Source: Aquabacter sediminis
Lineage (GTDB): Bacteria > Pseudomonadota > Alphaproteobacteria > Rhizobiales > Xanthobacteraceae
Reading direction: 5' to 3'
DNA: 64,000 bases
Assembly: GCF_028863665.1 (NCBI RefSeq)
Contig: NZ_JARBFX010000009.1
Span: 62,001 to 126,000, forward strand
The notes under the pieces were generated by a model. That model ran no database searches. It had not been told where the DNA came from and worked only from the letters and a program-made list of their open reading frames with translations. The position numbers were made by a program, and so were the translations under genes. Below are positions 8,235-16,258 of this stretch, piece by piece (the first letter of the stretch is position 1; each line of letters opens with the position of its first letter).

Positions 8235-9101
8235 CTACTGGCGGAGCAATCCGCCCTCGTGCTGTGCGAACGCCTTCAGCGTCTCGGCGCGGATATGGGC
8301 GAAGCACTGGCGCTTGATGTCGAGGAACGTCTCGCAGAACTGAACCTCGGGCGCACGTGGGCGGGGGATGTCGACCCGGATGTCGGCCACGATACGCCCG
8401 GGATTGGCGCTCATCACCACCACCCGGTCGCCGAGGAAGATGGCTTCGTCGATGTCGTGGGTGATGAAGAGCACCGTCGTGCGGAACTCCGCCCAGATGT
8501 TCAGGAGCGCCTCCTGCATCATGGCGCGGGTCTGGGCGTCGAGGGCGCCGAAGGGTTCGTCCATGAGCAGAACGCGGGGATAGTTGGCGAGCGCCCGGGC
8601 GATGCCCACGCGCTGCTGCATGCCACCGGAGAGCTCGGAGGGATAGTGGTTCTCGAAGGCGGAAAGGCCGACCAGCGAGAGAAAGGTGCGCGCCGTCTGC
8701 GCGGCCAATGCCGTGCTGCCGGTGGACATAAGGGGCCCGAAGGCCACGTTCTCCAGTACGCTCTTCCAGGGAAAGAGCGTCGCCTGCTGGAACACCATGC
8801 CCCGGTCCGCGCCGGGGGCCGTAATGGCCTCGCCATCCACCTCAAGCAGGCCGCGCGCGGCCGGGACGAAGCCGGCCACCGCATTGAGCACCGTGGACTT
8901 GCCGCAGCCTGACGGGCCCAGCACACAGACGAACTCTCCCGGCTCCACATGGAGATCGAACCGCTCCACCACCGTGCGCCGCGCCGCCCCATCCCCATAG
9001 GCGATGGACAGGTCCGACAGGGTCAGCCGTCCCCGCCCCGGCAAAGGAGCGAGGCGGGCGTGGGCGGCGGCTGCCCCGATGGGCGCGGCGGACGGGCTCA
9101 C
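8235..9101 (-). CDS. ABC transporter ATPase, TauB/SsuB family
   Basis: Cytoplasmic ATPase of 288 residues of the nitrate/taurine/sulfonate class. Walker A (GPSGCGKST), Q-loop (FQQATLFPWKSV), signature (LSGGMQQRVGIARAL), Walker B (VLLMDEPFGALD) and the switch histidine (FITHDIDEA) are intact. Translation begins at GTG 9101, overlapping the stop of the binding-protein gene (GTGA). It is the last gene of the operon amidohydrolase - permease - binding protein - ATPase. Confidence 0.92.
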   Translation of the reverse strand: MSPSAAPIGAAAAHARLAPLPGRGRLTLSDLSIAYGDGAARRTVVERFDLHVEPGEFVCVLGPSGCGKSTVLNAVAGFVPAARGLLEVDGEAITAPGADRGMVFQQATLFPWKSVLENVAFGPLMSTGSTALAAQTARTFLSLVGLSAFENHYPSELSGGMQQRVGIARALANYPRVLLMDEPFGALDAQTRAMMQEALLNIWAEFRTTVLFITHDIDEAIFLGDRVVVMSANPGRIVADIRVDIPRPRAPEVQFCETFLDIKRQCFAHIRAETLKAFAQHEGGLLRQ

Positions 9102-10114
9102 TTGGCGAGCGCCTTCTGCAGGTAGGAGGGATCGATATAGGCGGCATAGCCCGCGCGATCCATGACGGAGGGCAAGCGACCCTGGTCCTTCAGGAAGGTG
9201 GCCGTGGCCAGCACCGTATCGGCGAACTGGCCGATCTTGCCTGGGGTGCCGAGATAGTCGGCGGTGAGCTGCTCTGGGCAGGGGACCATGGTGGTGCCCT
9301 TCATCATGCGCTCCGCATCATCGGTGGGCAGCGACAATTCCTTGGCGATGATCTCCACCGTCTCCTTCGGGTGCTTCAGCCAGTAGTCGATGCCTTCGCA
9401 CTCGGCCTTCACATAGGCCACAACGAGGTCAGGATACTTGGCGGCGAAGTCGTTCATCACCACGCCCACGTCCCAGGTTGGATAGCCGCGCTTGGCCATC
9501 TCGCCGCTGGTGAGGAAGATCTCGCCGCCATTCTTCACGATCTTGTCCAGATTCGGCTCCCAGATCCAGGCGGCGTCGATGTCCTTGCGCAGCCAGGCGG
9601 CCACGGCGTCGGAGGGCGAGAGGTCAAGGAGCTTGACGTCCGTGGGGTTGACGCCGGCCTCCCGCAGAGCGGCGATGAAGAGATAATGGGTGGTGGAGCC
9701 GAAGGGGGCGGCGGCCGTCTTGCCGGCGAGGTCCTTCAGGGACTTGATGTTCTTGTCCGACCGCACCGCCAGGGACTCCACCGGCCCGAGCATGTTGAGC
9801 ACGAAGATGCCCTTGTAGGGCAAGGCGCGGGTGGCGCCGATGGCGAAGGGCGGATTGCCGACCCCGCCGAAATCCACCTGATTGGCGGCCACCGCCCGAT
9901 TCATGTCGCCGCCCGAGCCGAACTTTACCCACTTGATGGGAATGCCGGCCTTCTCGTGCAGGCCGAGGGCCTTCGTGACGAGCTGGGCGTTCACCAGGTT
10001 GAGATAGCCGATGGTGATGCCATCCGGCTTCTGCTGGGCCATGGCCCCGGCGGGAAGGCCCAGCATGCAAGCCGCGGCGATCAGGAAGGAAGCTGTGCGT
10101 CGGATCAGGGGCAT
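9098..10114 (-). CDS. Periplasmic binding protein, TauA/SsuA-like
   Basis: Secreted solute-binding protein of 338 residues. Residues 1-26 are a signal peptide with two arginines and the cleavage motif AMAQ. The mature part carries the family's opening GITIGYLN.VNAQLVTKALGL and AANQVDFGGVGNPP segments, which build the ligand cleft of NMT1/TauA proteins. A GGAG ribosome-binding site precedes the ATG. The ligand is unknown; co-transcription with an M20 amidohydrolase argues for an amide- or peptide-bonded nitrogen or sulfur compound. Confidence 0.9.
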   Translation of the reverse strand: MPLIRRTASFLIAAACMLGLPAGAMAQQKPDGITIGYLNLVNAQLVTKALGLHEKAGIPIKWVKFGSGGDMNRAVAANQVDFGGVGNPPFAIGATRALPYKGIFVLNMLGPVESLAVRSDKNIKSLKDLAGKTAAAPFGSTTHYLFIAALREAGVNPTDVKLLDLSPSDAVAAWLRKDIDAAWIWEPNLDKIVKNGGEIFLTSGEMAKRGYPTWDVGVVMNDFAAKYPDLVVAYVKAECEGIDYWLKHPKETVEIIAKELSLPTDDAERMMKGTTMVPCPEQLTADYLGTPGKIGQFADTVLATATFLKDQGRLPSVMDRAGYAAYIDPSYLQKALAK

Positions 10115-10136
10115 CGGGATCTCCAGGGCAAAGGGG

Positions 10137-10994
10137 TCAACGAAACCGCCAGGGCGTGAGCGCCCGTTCGGCGAGGCGGATCAGGAAGTCGAGGGCCATT
10201 CCCGTGAAGGCGAGCACGAACAGGCCCATGATCACGATGTCGCCCAGAAGGAACTTGCTGGCGTCCCAGATCATCCAGCCGAGCCCGGCAGTGGCGGCGA
10301 CGATCTCGGCCGCAACGAGCACGGTGTAGGTGAAGCCGAGCGAAATGCGCATTCCGGTGCAGATGCCCGGCAAACAGGCCGGCAGGAAAACGTGTCGGAA
10401 CAACTGCCGCGGTCCCGCGCCGAGGCTTTTGGCCGCCTTCACATAGCGCGCATCGACGCTGGCGGCGGCCTGCATGCTGGAGATGGTCAGCGGCGGAAGG
10501 GCAGCCAGGAAGAGCAGGGCCACCTTGGAGGCATCGCCGATGCCGAGCCACATGACGATCAGCGTGTAGAGGGCCAGCGGCGGGAGGGGACGGTAGAATT
10601 CGATCAGCGGATCAAACACCGCCTTCACGTCCCGCGAGAGCCCCATGACAATGCCGAGCGGAATGCCGACGAGGCAAGCGAGCACATAGCCGGTGAGCAC
10701 CCGGTAGAGGCTGGCGATCAAATGCTGGTGCAGGAGGCTGCCCTGGTAGCCTTCGGTGGCGGTGCGCACGAAGGCGGCCCATACGGCCTGGGGCGAGGGC
10801 AGGAAGAGCGGATTGACCCAGCCATAGCGCGTGGCCAGCCACCACAAGGCGAACAGAGCCAAGGTGGTGAGGGTGGTCAGGATACGGGTCCGGCTGAACA
10901 CGGAGCGCCAGCGGCGCGGCGCTCGTTCCGGCCGGGCCGGTGGCGGGCGGGTGGTGGCGTCCGCCTCTGGCCGGGCTGCCTCCAATGAGCTCAT
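10137..10994 (-). CDS. ABC transporter permease, TauC/SsuC family
   Basis: Inner-membrane permease of 285 residues. A proline- and arginine-rich cytoplasmic tail of about 45 residues precedes the first membrane span (LTTLALFALWWLATRYG). The coupling loop reads AKSLGAGPRQLFRHVFLPACLP. The ATG at 10994 is chosen because it overlaps the stop of the amidohydrolase gene as ATGA; the upstream in-frame extension would run through that gene. It forms the membrane channel with the adjacent TauA-like and TauB-like proteins. Confidence 0.9.
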   Translation of the reverse strand: MSSLEAARPEADATTRPPPARPERAPRRWRSVFSRTRILTTLTTLALFALWWLATRYGWVNPLFLPSPQAVWAAFVRTATEGYQGSLLHQHLIASLYRVLTGYVLACLVGIPLGIVMGLSRDVKAVFDPLIEFYRPLPPLALYTLIVMWLGIGDASKVALLFLAALPPLTISSMQAAASVDARYVKAAKSLGAGPRQLFRHVFLPACLPGICTGMRISLGFTYTVLVAAEIVAATAGLGWMIWDASKFLLGDIVIMGLFVLAFTGMALDFLIRLAERALTPWRFR

Positions 10995-12301
10995 TCCTCC
11001 ACTCCCAGAAGGTCCATCACCGCCAGGGCCAGGATGCGGGTGGCCGCAACCGCCTTGCCGATGTGAATGCTCTCGTTCACGGGCGACCATCCATCCTCTC
11101 CCGGGCCGAAGGTGACGGCGTTGAAGCCGCGTTCGGAGAAGCGGATCGTGTCGTTGAAGGCGTTCTTGCGATAGAGCTTCGGCGTGCCGTTGAGCACCGC
11201 GCCATAGGCGTCGGACAAGGCGCGCACCAGCGGAGACTGCGCTTCCTGCTCACCCGTCCCATTGACGAAAAGCGCGCCGGGAAAGGGCTGGGCCTTGGCC
11301 TGGAGCGTGACATCGCTGGCGCAGGTGGCGTCGATCACGGCGCGAATATCCGCCATCACGCTCTCCTGCGTCATCCCCGGCAGGATGCCGACGACGCCGA
11401 GCACGGCTTTGCAGCGGTCGGGCGTGAATTGCATCTCGCGCGGCTCGCCGCCCTGGATGCGCAGCACCGTCACCATGGGCGGCGTGCCGCCCGCGTGGGG
11501 CGCTGGGATATGGCGGAAGCTCATGCGCTCCAGCTGCGGCAGCAGCTCCAGCATCTTGGTGACCGCATTGACGCCCGTGTCCGGCCGCCACAGATGGGTC
11601 TTGATGCCCTGCGTCTCCACTTCCACGAGGAAGTTGCCGCAATTGGCGATGGCGATGCCCATGCCCCAAGTGCCGTCGGGGGCAGTCCAGGCGGTGGGTT
11701 CGCAGACGATGGTGTAGTCGGCCTCAAGGCCGCATTCGTCCAGGAGGAAGATGGAGCCGTCCGGGCCGTTCTTCTCCTCGTCGGCCGTGTAGACGCATTT
11801 GAGCGTCCCCTTCAGCTTCACGCCCGCCGCCCGCAGCGCTTCCACCGCGAGCAGGGTGCAGGCGAGGTTGCCGCGCGTGTCCGAGGTGCCGCGGGCATAG
11901 AGCAGGTCCCCGTGGCGGGTGGGCCGGAAGGGATGGCCACCGGTCATGGTCCAGGCGGACCAGTCGCCGGCCGGATAGGTGTCCAGATGGTCGTTTAGGA
12001 TGACAGAGGGACCGTCTCCTGTTCCCGGCAAGGCGCCGACCACATTGGGTCGGTGCGCGGTCCGCGTCTTCAATTCAACAGCGAAGCCAAGGGCGGTGAG
12101 CTTGTCCGCCAGCAAAAGCGCGATGCCCTCCTCGCGGCCGCCCGGAAGGTCTGGGTCCAGCGGATTTTCCGCTTCGGGCTGGCCAGCGGGAATGAGTTCG
12201 CAGGCCAGGTCGAGCCAGGCTTCCTCGGTGATATGCGCAAGCACCTGCTCGCGCAGGGAGGCGGACGACGCGACGAGCTGGGGAGAAAGGGTCAGGGTCA
12301 T
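10991..12301 (-). CDS. M20-family metallo-amidohydrolase/peptidase
   Basis: Cytosolic zinc-dependent hydrolase of 436 residues, ArgE/DapE/carboxypeptidase G2-like. The first metal ligand motif NDHLDTYP, the catalytic aspartate two residues on, the ARGTSDTRGN second ligand, the TADEEKNGPDG Glu-Glu pair and the late NESIHIGKA histidine are present in order, so the active site looks complete. It heads the operon that continues with the TauT-type permease, binding protein and ATPase, suggesting that the importer supplies an N-acyl or amide substrate that this enzyme cleaves. The promoter region contains a sigma-54-like element ending about 28 bp before the start codon. Confidence 0.88.
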   Translation of the reverse strand: MTLTLSPQLVASSASLREQVLAHITEEAWLDLACELIPAGQPEAENPLDPDLPGGREEGIALLLADKLTALGFAVELKTRTAHRPNVVGALPGTGDGPSVILNDHLDTYPAGDWSAWTMTGGHPFRPTRHGDLLYARGTSDTRGNLACTLLAVEALRAAGVKLKGTLKCVYTADEEKNGPDGSIFLLDECGLEADYTIVCEPTAWTAPDGTWGMGIAIANCGNFLVEVETQGIKTHLWRPDTGVNAVTKMLELLPQLERMSFRHIPAPHAGGTPPMVTVLRIQGGEPREMQFTPDRCKAVLGVVGILPGMTQESVMADIRAVIDATCASDVTLQAKAQPFPGALFVNGTGEQEAQSPLVRALSDAYGAVLNGTPKLYRKNAFNDTIRFSERGFNAVTFGPGEDGWSPVNESIHIGKAVAATRILALAVMDLLGVEE

Positions 12302-12328
12302 GGCATCCTCAGAGACAGGATGGCTTAG

Positions 12329-12344
12329 AGCAAGCGGGATGCCA
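12329..12344 (-). promoter_or_regulatory. Sigma-54-like -24/-12 promoter
   Basis: On the minus strand the sequence TGGCATCCCGCTTGCT has GG and GC dinucleotides 10 bases apart, as in the sigma-54 consensus TGGCAC-N5-TTGC, with one or two deviations at CA(CG). Transcription would start at about 12318, leaving a leader of about 17 bases with the GAGG ribosome-binding site of the amidohydrolase gene at 12301. This would place the operon under nitrogen-type or other enhancer-dependent control. Confidence 0.5.
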
Positions 12345-12501
12345 GTTGCCGATGGGGCGTCAAATAATTGAAAATGAACGGAAATATGAGATGTAAAGGA
12401 ATTGCATTTGAAGCGCGATCGCCCATTTTGGGGGCCGTCGGGAGGTCGCAGATGAGGTGGACGGCTATAAATCTATCAATGCCATTTTACTTAAGGGCGT
12501 T

Positions 12502-12513
12502 GCAATTAATTGC
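12502..12513. promoter_or_regulatory. Perfect 12-bp palindrome, candidate activator site
   Basis: GCAATTAATTGC, a perfect palindrome in an AT-rich island, about 165 bp upstream of the sigma-54-like promoter, a usual distance for an enhancer-binding protein. It could equally be a target of the adjacent Crp/Fnr-type regulator, although it does not match the classic TTGAT-N4-ATCAA box. Confidence 0.4.
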
Positions 12514-12643
12514 TTGAGAAGTCCTCTGTACGTGCATCGCATGAGGCCTATTACAGGAGCCGATGCGCGTAACGTGGTGGATGCCATCCATGATCGGCTC
12601 GCGGCGGGTCCGCGCCCGGACGCAGGGCCCGACGGCCCGGCGG

Positions 12644-13387
12644 TCAGCCGCCGCGCTCCAATTCCGCCGCGAGCGCTTCGGGCTTCACGATCACCATCAG
12701 CCCGCGCCGGTTGGTGAGGATGCCGTCTTGCTGCATGCGGCCGAGCTGGACTGTCACCCATTGGCGGGTGGCCCCGATCAGGGCGGCCAGATCCGCATGG
12801 GTGAAGGCGGCGGCGATCAGGATGCCGCGCTCGTGTTTGACCCCATATGCCTGCGCCAGGTGCTGGAGCAGCTGGACGAGGCGCTGCGTTACGGAGCGCG
12901 TCCCCAGCATCTGGGCGAAGGCGGAATAGCAGCGGGCCTTGAACACCAACGCGTCGATGAGACCGATGGCGAGGTCAGGAACCTGCCGGGCCAGGTCACG
13001 CAGCTCCGAGCCGCGGAGGAAGACGAGCCGGCTTGGCCGCATGGCCACGGCGGACCACATGTGCGTGCCGCCGCCGAAGACGTCGGGTCCGCCCACGAAG
13101 TGGCCGTGCGACCAGTAGGCGAGCGTGATCTCGCGGCCGGAGGGGGCGGTGTAGTAGCTGCGGATCTGGCCGTCCTCGATCACGACGATGCCGTCGTGCC
13201 GTTCGCCCTGGGCAAACAATTGCTCGCCGGCGTGCAGCCGCATCTCCACGCCATGCGCCCGCACCGTCGCCTGGTCCCCCTCAGACAGGCGCTCGATGAG
13301 GCTTGCCTCCCGCAGCAGCGGCATCTCCGCTTCCGCCAGCAGGATCGGTGAATCGAGGCGCCCGTCGGCGCTGCCGGATTTGACCAT
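12644..13387 (-). CDS. Crp/Fnr-family transcription regulator
   Basis: Regulator of 247 residues. An N-terminal cyclic-nucleotide-binding-type beta-barrel (about residues 30-140) is joined by a long helix to a C-terminal winged helix containing FTHADLAALIGATRQWVTVQLGRM. It has no N-terminal cysteine cluster, so it is not an oxygen-sensing FNR. The only cysteine I see is in the connecting region. The start ATG at 13387 has no Shine-Dalgarno sequence; a -10-like CATAAT ends 7 bases before it, so the mRNA may be leaderless. It lies downstream of the BASS-type permease and upstream of the amidohydrolase operon, all on the same strand. Its targets are unknown. Confidence 0.85.
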   Translation of the reverse strand: MVKSGSADGRLDSPILLAEAEMPLLREASLIERLSEGDQATVRAHGVEMRLHAGEQLFAQGERHDGIVVIEDGQIRSYYTAPSGREITLAYWSHGHFVGGPDVFGGGTHMWSAVAMRPSRLVFLRGSELRDLARQVPDLAIGLIDALVFKARCYSAFAQMLGTRSVTQRLVQLLQHLAQAYGVKHERGILIAAAFTHADLAALIGATRQWVTVQLGRMQQDGILTNRRGLMVIVKPEALAAELERGG

Positions 13388-13393
13388 CGATCG

Positions 13394-13421
13394 ATTATGA
13401 CACCGGTCGGCCGGCGCTCAA
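13394..13421 (-). promoter_or_regulatory. Candidate promoter giving a leaderless mRNA for the Crp/Fnr gene
   Basis: On the minus strand TTGAGC and CATAAT are separated by 16 bases, and the predicted start point falls on or within a base or two of the ATG at 13387. The region around the start codon also contains a short ATCGATCGAT palindrome that could be an autoregulatory site. Confidence 0.4.
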
Positions 13422-13449
13422 GCCGGCTTGGGCCCGGTCCTGGGCGGCG

Positions 13450-14424
13450 TCAGGTGCCGGCCCTTTCACGCGTGCCCCCCAGACGTGGCAGCACGCGGAT
13501 ATAGACCAGCTCGCTAACCAGCTCGATGAGGGTCTGCGTCACGATCACCGCCGGCAGGAGGGGCATGGCACCGGGTACAGCCAGGGCAAGCGGAAGGATC
13601 ACCAGGGAATTGCGGGTGGCCGCACTGAAGGCCAGCGCACGCGTCGCCGATGGATCGAGGCCGGCCAGACGCCCTACGATCCATCCGAGCAGCGGCGCGA
13701 TGGCGGCAAAGGCCACATAGATGGGTGCGACACGCAGCGCCGTGTCGCGCGCGACCCCCAGTTGGGGCAAAACCGATGCCACCACCAGGAACAACACCAG
13801 TGCCGTCGCTGGCACTGGCAGGAGGCCCAAGGCGGCCATCAGTCTCCCGGCGCCATCATGCCTGGCGCCGGCCATCTGCAGCCCGGCCGCCACGGCGAGC
13901 GGGACGGCGATGAGCCAGGCAAAGGCGTGAAGGAACGGCCCGATCTGGATGATGCCGGCCGCCGCATGGCCCAGGAACAGTGCGAGATAGAGCGGCAGCA
14001 GCGCCATCTGGGCCACCAGGAGCATGGGCGTCGCCGCCAGCAGCGCGCGGGCGTCCCCCCGCCCGAGATGGGCGAAGGTCACCACATAGTCGATGCAGGG
14101 GGAGAGCAGCACCATAAGCACCCCCAGGCGCACCAGGGGCTCAGCCGGAAGCAAAGGCAGGAGGGCCGCCACAAGCAGCGGCACCAGGATGAAATTCGCC
14201 ACGCCGAGAGCGAGGAGGAACCGGCCGCGCAGGAACGCCCGGCCCAGATCGGCCATGGGCACCTGGAGGAAGGTTGCGAACAGCATCACCGCCAGGGCGG
14301 GATTGATGGCGCCTTCGAGCCGCGTGGTCCCAGGCATGGCCAGGGCGGTGAGGGCGGCAAGGAGGATGGCCGCGAAGTAGATCGCGACCTGCCGTGTTTC
14401 CAGCACATCCCGCACACGCGCCAT
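13450..14424 (-). CDS. BASS/ACR3-type membrane transporter
   Basis: Polytopic inner-membrane protein of 324 residues with about ten hydrophobic segments, in the bile acid:sodium symporter / arsenite permease ACR3 superfamily. The segments LSPCIDYVVTFAHLGRGDA and AFSAATRNSLVILPLALAVPG correspond to the two conserved half-repeat motifs, with a cysteine in the first as in ACR3 proteins. Cargo is not certain: close members are annotated as arsenic resistance proteins, but no arsR or arsC lies nearby. It is divergent from the MarR-GNAT fusion gene, whose operator lies in the shared region, so it may be controlled by that protein. Confidence 0.75.
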   Translation of the reverse strand: MARVRDVLETRQVAIYFAAILLAALTALAMPGTTRLEGAINPALAVMLFATFLQVPMADLGRAFLRGRFLLALGVANFILVPLLVAALLPLLPAEPLVRLGVLMVLLSPCIDYVVTFAHLGRGDARALLAATPMLLVAQMALLPLYLALFLGHAAAGIIQIGPFLHAFAWLIAVPLAVAAGLQMAGARHDGAGRLMAALGLLPVPATALVLFLVVASVLPQLGVARDTALRVAPIYVAFAAIAPLLGWIVGRLAGLDPSATRALAFSAATRNSLVILPLALAVPGAMPLLPAVIVTQTLIELVSELVYIRVLPRLGGTRERAGT

Positions 14425-14506
14425 GACAAGGATTCCCGCACTCCGTCGGCGGGTCTAGGGGCCCTGTCCGTCCCGGGCAAGCCTTGCGGCCCACCTCATG
14501 TGCCCA

Positions 14507-14534
14507 TTGACGCCGAAAACTATCTGACTAAAGT
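14507..14534 (+). promoter_or_regulatory. Candidate promoter of the MarR-GNAT gene
   Basis: TTGACG and TAAAGT are separated by 16 bases. The -10 lies inside the operator palindrome, and the expected start point coincides with the ATG at 14541, which has no ribosome-binding site. A leaderless, self-repressed transcript is the simplest reading. Confidence 0.45.
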
Positions 14535-14539
14535 CAGAT
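14522..14539. promoter_or_regulatory. Perfect 8-bp-arm inverted repeat over the start codon (MarR operator candidate)
   Basis: ATCTGACT-AA-AGTCAGAT, perfect 8-base arms, overlapping the first ATG (14538) of the MarR-GNAT gene and its -10 element. MarR proteins bind symmetric sites of 16-20 bp, so this fits an autorepression operator. It is also about 100 bp from the start of the divergent transporter gene. Confidence 0.65.
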
Positions 14540-15416
14540 GATGTCTTTGGATCCCGTTTCCCGCATCCGCCGCTTCAACCGCATCGTGACCGCTCAGGTC
14601 GGTGCCCTCGACACCTCCTTTCTGGGGCGCGGTCGGCCCCTCGGCGCGGCGCGCGTGCTCAACGCGATCGGGCAGGGGCAGTCGGACGTGCTGGCCATCC
14701 GCTCCGCGCTTGATCTGGATTCCGGCCTTATGAGCCGTCTTCTGCGGTCGTTGGAGGAGGAGGGCCTCATCGAGACCACCCCACACCCCCAGGATGCCCG
14801 TCGCCGCGTCGCCCGGCTCACCCCCGCGGGGCAGGCGGAGTTCGAGGCCTATGAGCGTTTGTCCAATGCCCAGGCGGAGGGCTTTCTCGGGCGGCATGCG
14901 CGGCCGGAGGAACTGCTGCGTGCCATGGACCTGGTGGCAACCGCCCTCGGGCGGGCGCAGATCGTCCTGGAAGAAATGGACCCTCGGAGCGCCCCGGCGG
15001 TCTATTGCCTCACCGAATACTATGCCGAACTGGGACGCCGCTTCCGCACCGGCTTCGACGTGGCCTTGTCCTGCGATCCCCAGGCCGAGGACATGATCCG
15101 CCCGCGCGGCGTGTTCCTGGTGGCCTTGTCCGACCAGTTGCCCACCGGCTGCGTAGGCCTCAAGGGCCATGGGGGCGAGGTCGCCGAGATCAAGCGGCTG
15201 TGGGTCGCTCCCGCCGCGCGCGGGCTGGGGCTCGCCCACCGGCTCATGGCGGGCGCAGAGGCGGTGGCGCGGGACCTGTCCATCCAGGTGCTGCGGCTCG
15301 ATACCAACAGCGCGCTGCCGGAGGCGCAGAAGCTCTATCGCTCCACCGGCTGGCAGGAAATCCCGCGCTTCAACGACGATCCCTATCCTGACACGTTCTT
15401 TGAAAAGCGGATCTGA
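14538..15416 (+). CDS. MarR-type regulator fused to a GNAT acetyltransferase
   Basis: Bifunctional protein of 292 residues. Residues ~10-145 form a MarR winged helix-turn-helix (LDLDSGLMSRLLRSLEEEGL, then the DARRRVARLT wing); residues ~150-292 form a GNAT domain with the acetyl-CoA loop WVAPAARGLGLAHRLM. Such fusions are a known minor architecture in which acetyltransferase and repressor sit in one chain. The start is ATG 14538 or 14541; neither has a ribosome-binding site, and a perfect inverted repeat overlaps them. Stop codon lies 9 bp from the convergent PPK2 gene. The acetylated substrate is not known; the divergent transporter suggests export of, or resistance to, a related compound. 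Confidence 0.85.
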   Translation: MMSLDPVSRIRRFNRIVTAQVGALDTSFLGRGRPLGAARVLNAIGQGQSDVLAIRSALDLDSGLMSRLLRSLEEEGLIETTPHPQDARRRVARLTPAGQAEFEAYERLSNAQAEGFLGRHARPEELLRAMDLVATALGRAQIVLEEMDPRSAPAVYCLTEYYAELGRRFRTGFDVALSCDPQAEDMIRPRGVFLVALSDQLPTGCVGLKGHGGEVAEIKRLWVAPAARGLGLAHRLMAGAEAVARDLSIQVLRLDTNSALPEAQKLYRSTGWQEIPRFNDDPYPDTFFEKRI

Positions 15417-15425
15417 CGGGCCCGT

Positions 15426-16211
15426 TCAGAAGCGCTGCGGCACCAGGTTGCGGGCATAGTCCGCCTCCACATAGCCGTTGGATTTCTGGCGCTCGGGCAG
15501 CTCGATCTTCTCGCGCGGCGCCTCGCCATAGGGGATCTTCGAGAGAAGATGCGAGATGATGTTCAGCCGCACCCGCTTCTTGTCGTCCGAACGGGCCACG
15601 TGCCAGGGCGCCCATTCGGTATCGGTGGCGGCGAACATGGCGTCCCGGGCGCGGGAATAGTCGTACCAGCGCGCATAGGATTCCAGGTCCATGGGCGAGA
15701 GCTTCCAGATCTTGCGGGGATCGTCGATGCGCTGCTCCATGCGCCGGGTCTGTTCTTCCGGCGAGACCTCCAGCCAGTATTTCAGGAGGATCACGCCGGA
15801 ATCCACGATGGCCTGTTCCACATAGGGAACGGTCACGAGGAAGTCTTCCGCCTGCTCCTTCGAGCAGAAGCCCATCACCCGCTCCACGCCGGCGCGATTG
15901 TACCAGGAGCGGTCGAAGATCACGATCTCGCCCGCTGCCGGCAGATGCGGGAGATAGCGCTGGATCAGCATCTGCGACTTCTCCCGCTCGGTCGGCGGGG
16001 GCAGGGCGATGACGCGGAAGATGCGCGGGTTGACCCGCTCCATGATGGCCTTGATGACGCCGCCCTTGCCGGCGCCATCGCGCCCCTCGAAGACGATGCA
16101 CACCTTCAGCCCGGCATGCCGCGCCCACAATTGCAGCTTCACCAACTCGCCGTGGAGCAGCTTGAGGTGGGCCTCATATTCCTTGCGCTTCAGGGGTTCT
16201 GGCGTGTCCAT
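15426..16211 (-). CDS. ppk2: Polyphosphate kinase 2
   Basis: Cytosolic kinase of 261 residues transferring phosphate between polyphosphate and nucleotides. Walker A (FEGRDGAGKGG), the lid/arginine region and Walker B (IFDRSWYNRAGVERVMGF) are intact; single-domain length matches class I PPK2. The ATG at 16211 has a GGGAGAG site just upstream; a longer frame reaching 16364 would overlap the preceding gene and is not credible. It is the last gene of the acyltransferase - acetate kinase - fabI - unknown - ppk2 operon, so ATP or GTP made by acetate kinase could be exchanged with polyphosphate. Confidence 0.92.
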   Translation of the reverse strand: MDTPEPLKRKEYEAHLKLLHGELVKLQLWARHAGLKVCIVFEGRDGAGKGGVIKAIMERVNPRIFRVIALPPPTEREKSQMLIQRYLPHLPAAGEIVIFDRSWYNRAGVERVMGFCSKEQAEDFLVTVPYVEQAIVDSGVILLKYWLEVSPEEQTRRMEQRIDDPRKIWKLSPMDLESYARWYDYSRARDAMFAATDTEWAPWHVARSDDKKRVRLNIISHLLSKIPYGEAPREKIELPERQKSNGYVEADYARNLVPQRF

Positions 16212-16258
16212 CCGGCTCTCCCGTCCGTTGATTGGCTCCCTTTCGTGTGGGGCGAGGG

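Larger units (their letters stand above)
12302..12643. promoter_or_regulatory. AT-rich control region upstream of the amidohydrolase-ABC operon
   Basis: A 342-bp gene-free stretch between the Crp/Fnr gene and the amidohydrolase operon. From the operon outward it contains a sigma-54-like -24/-12 element, an AT-rich segment at about 12359-12412 that could bend DNA or bind IHF, and a perfect palindrome at 12502-12513. Base composition is clearly lower in GC than the flanking genes. No convincing small gene is present. Confidence 0.55.

Noticed and set aside
12457-12717. 86-codon frame in the gap upstream of the amidohydrolase operon
   Set aside because: It lacks a ribosome-binding site, becomes Arg/Pro-rich, and overlaps the 3' end of the Crp/Fnr gene.
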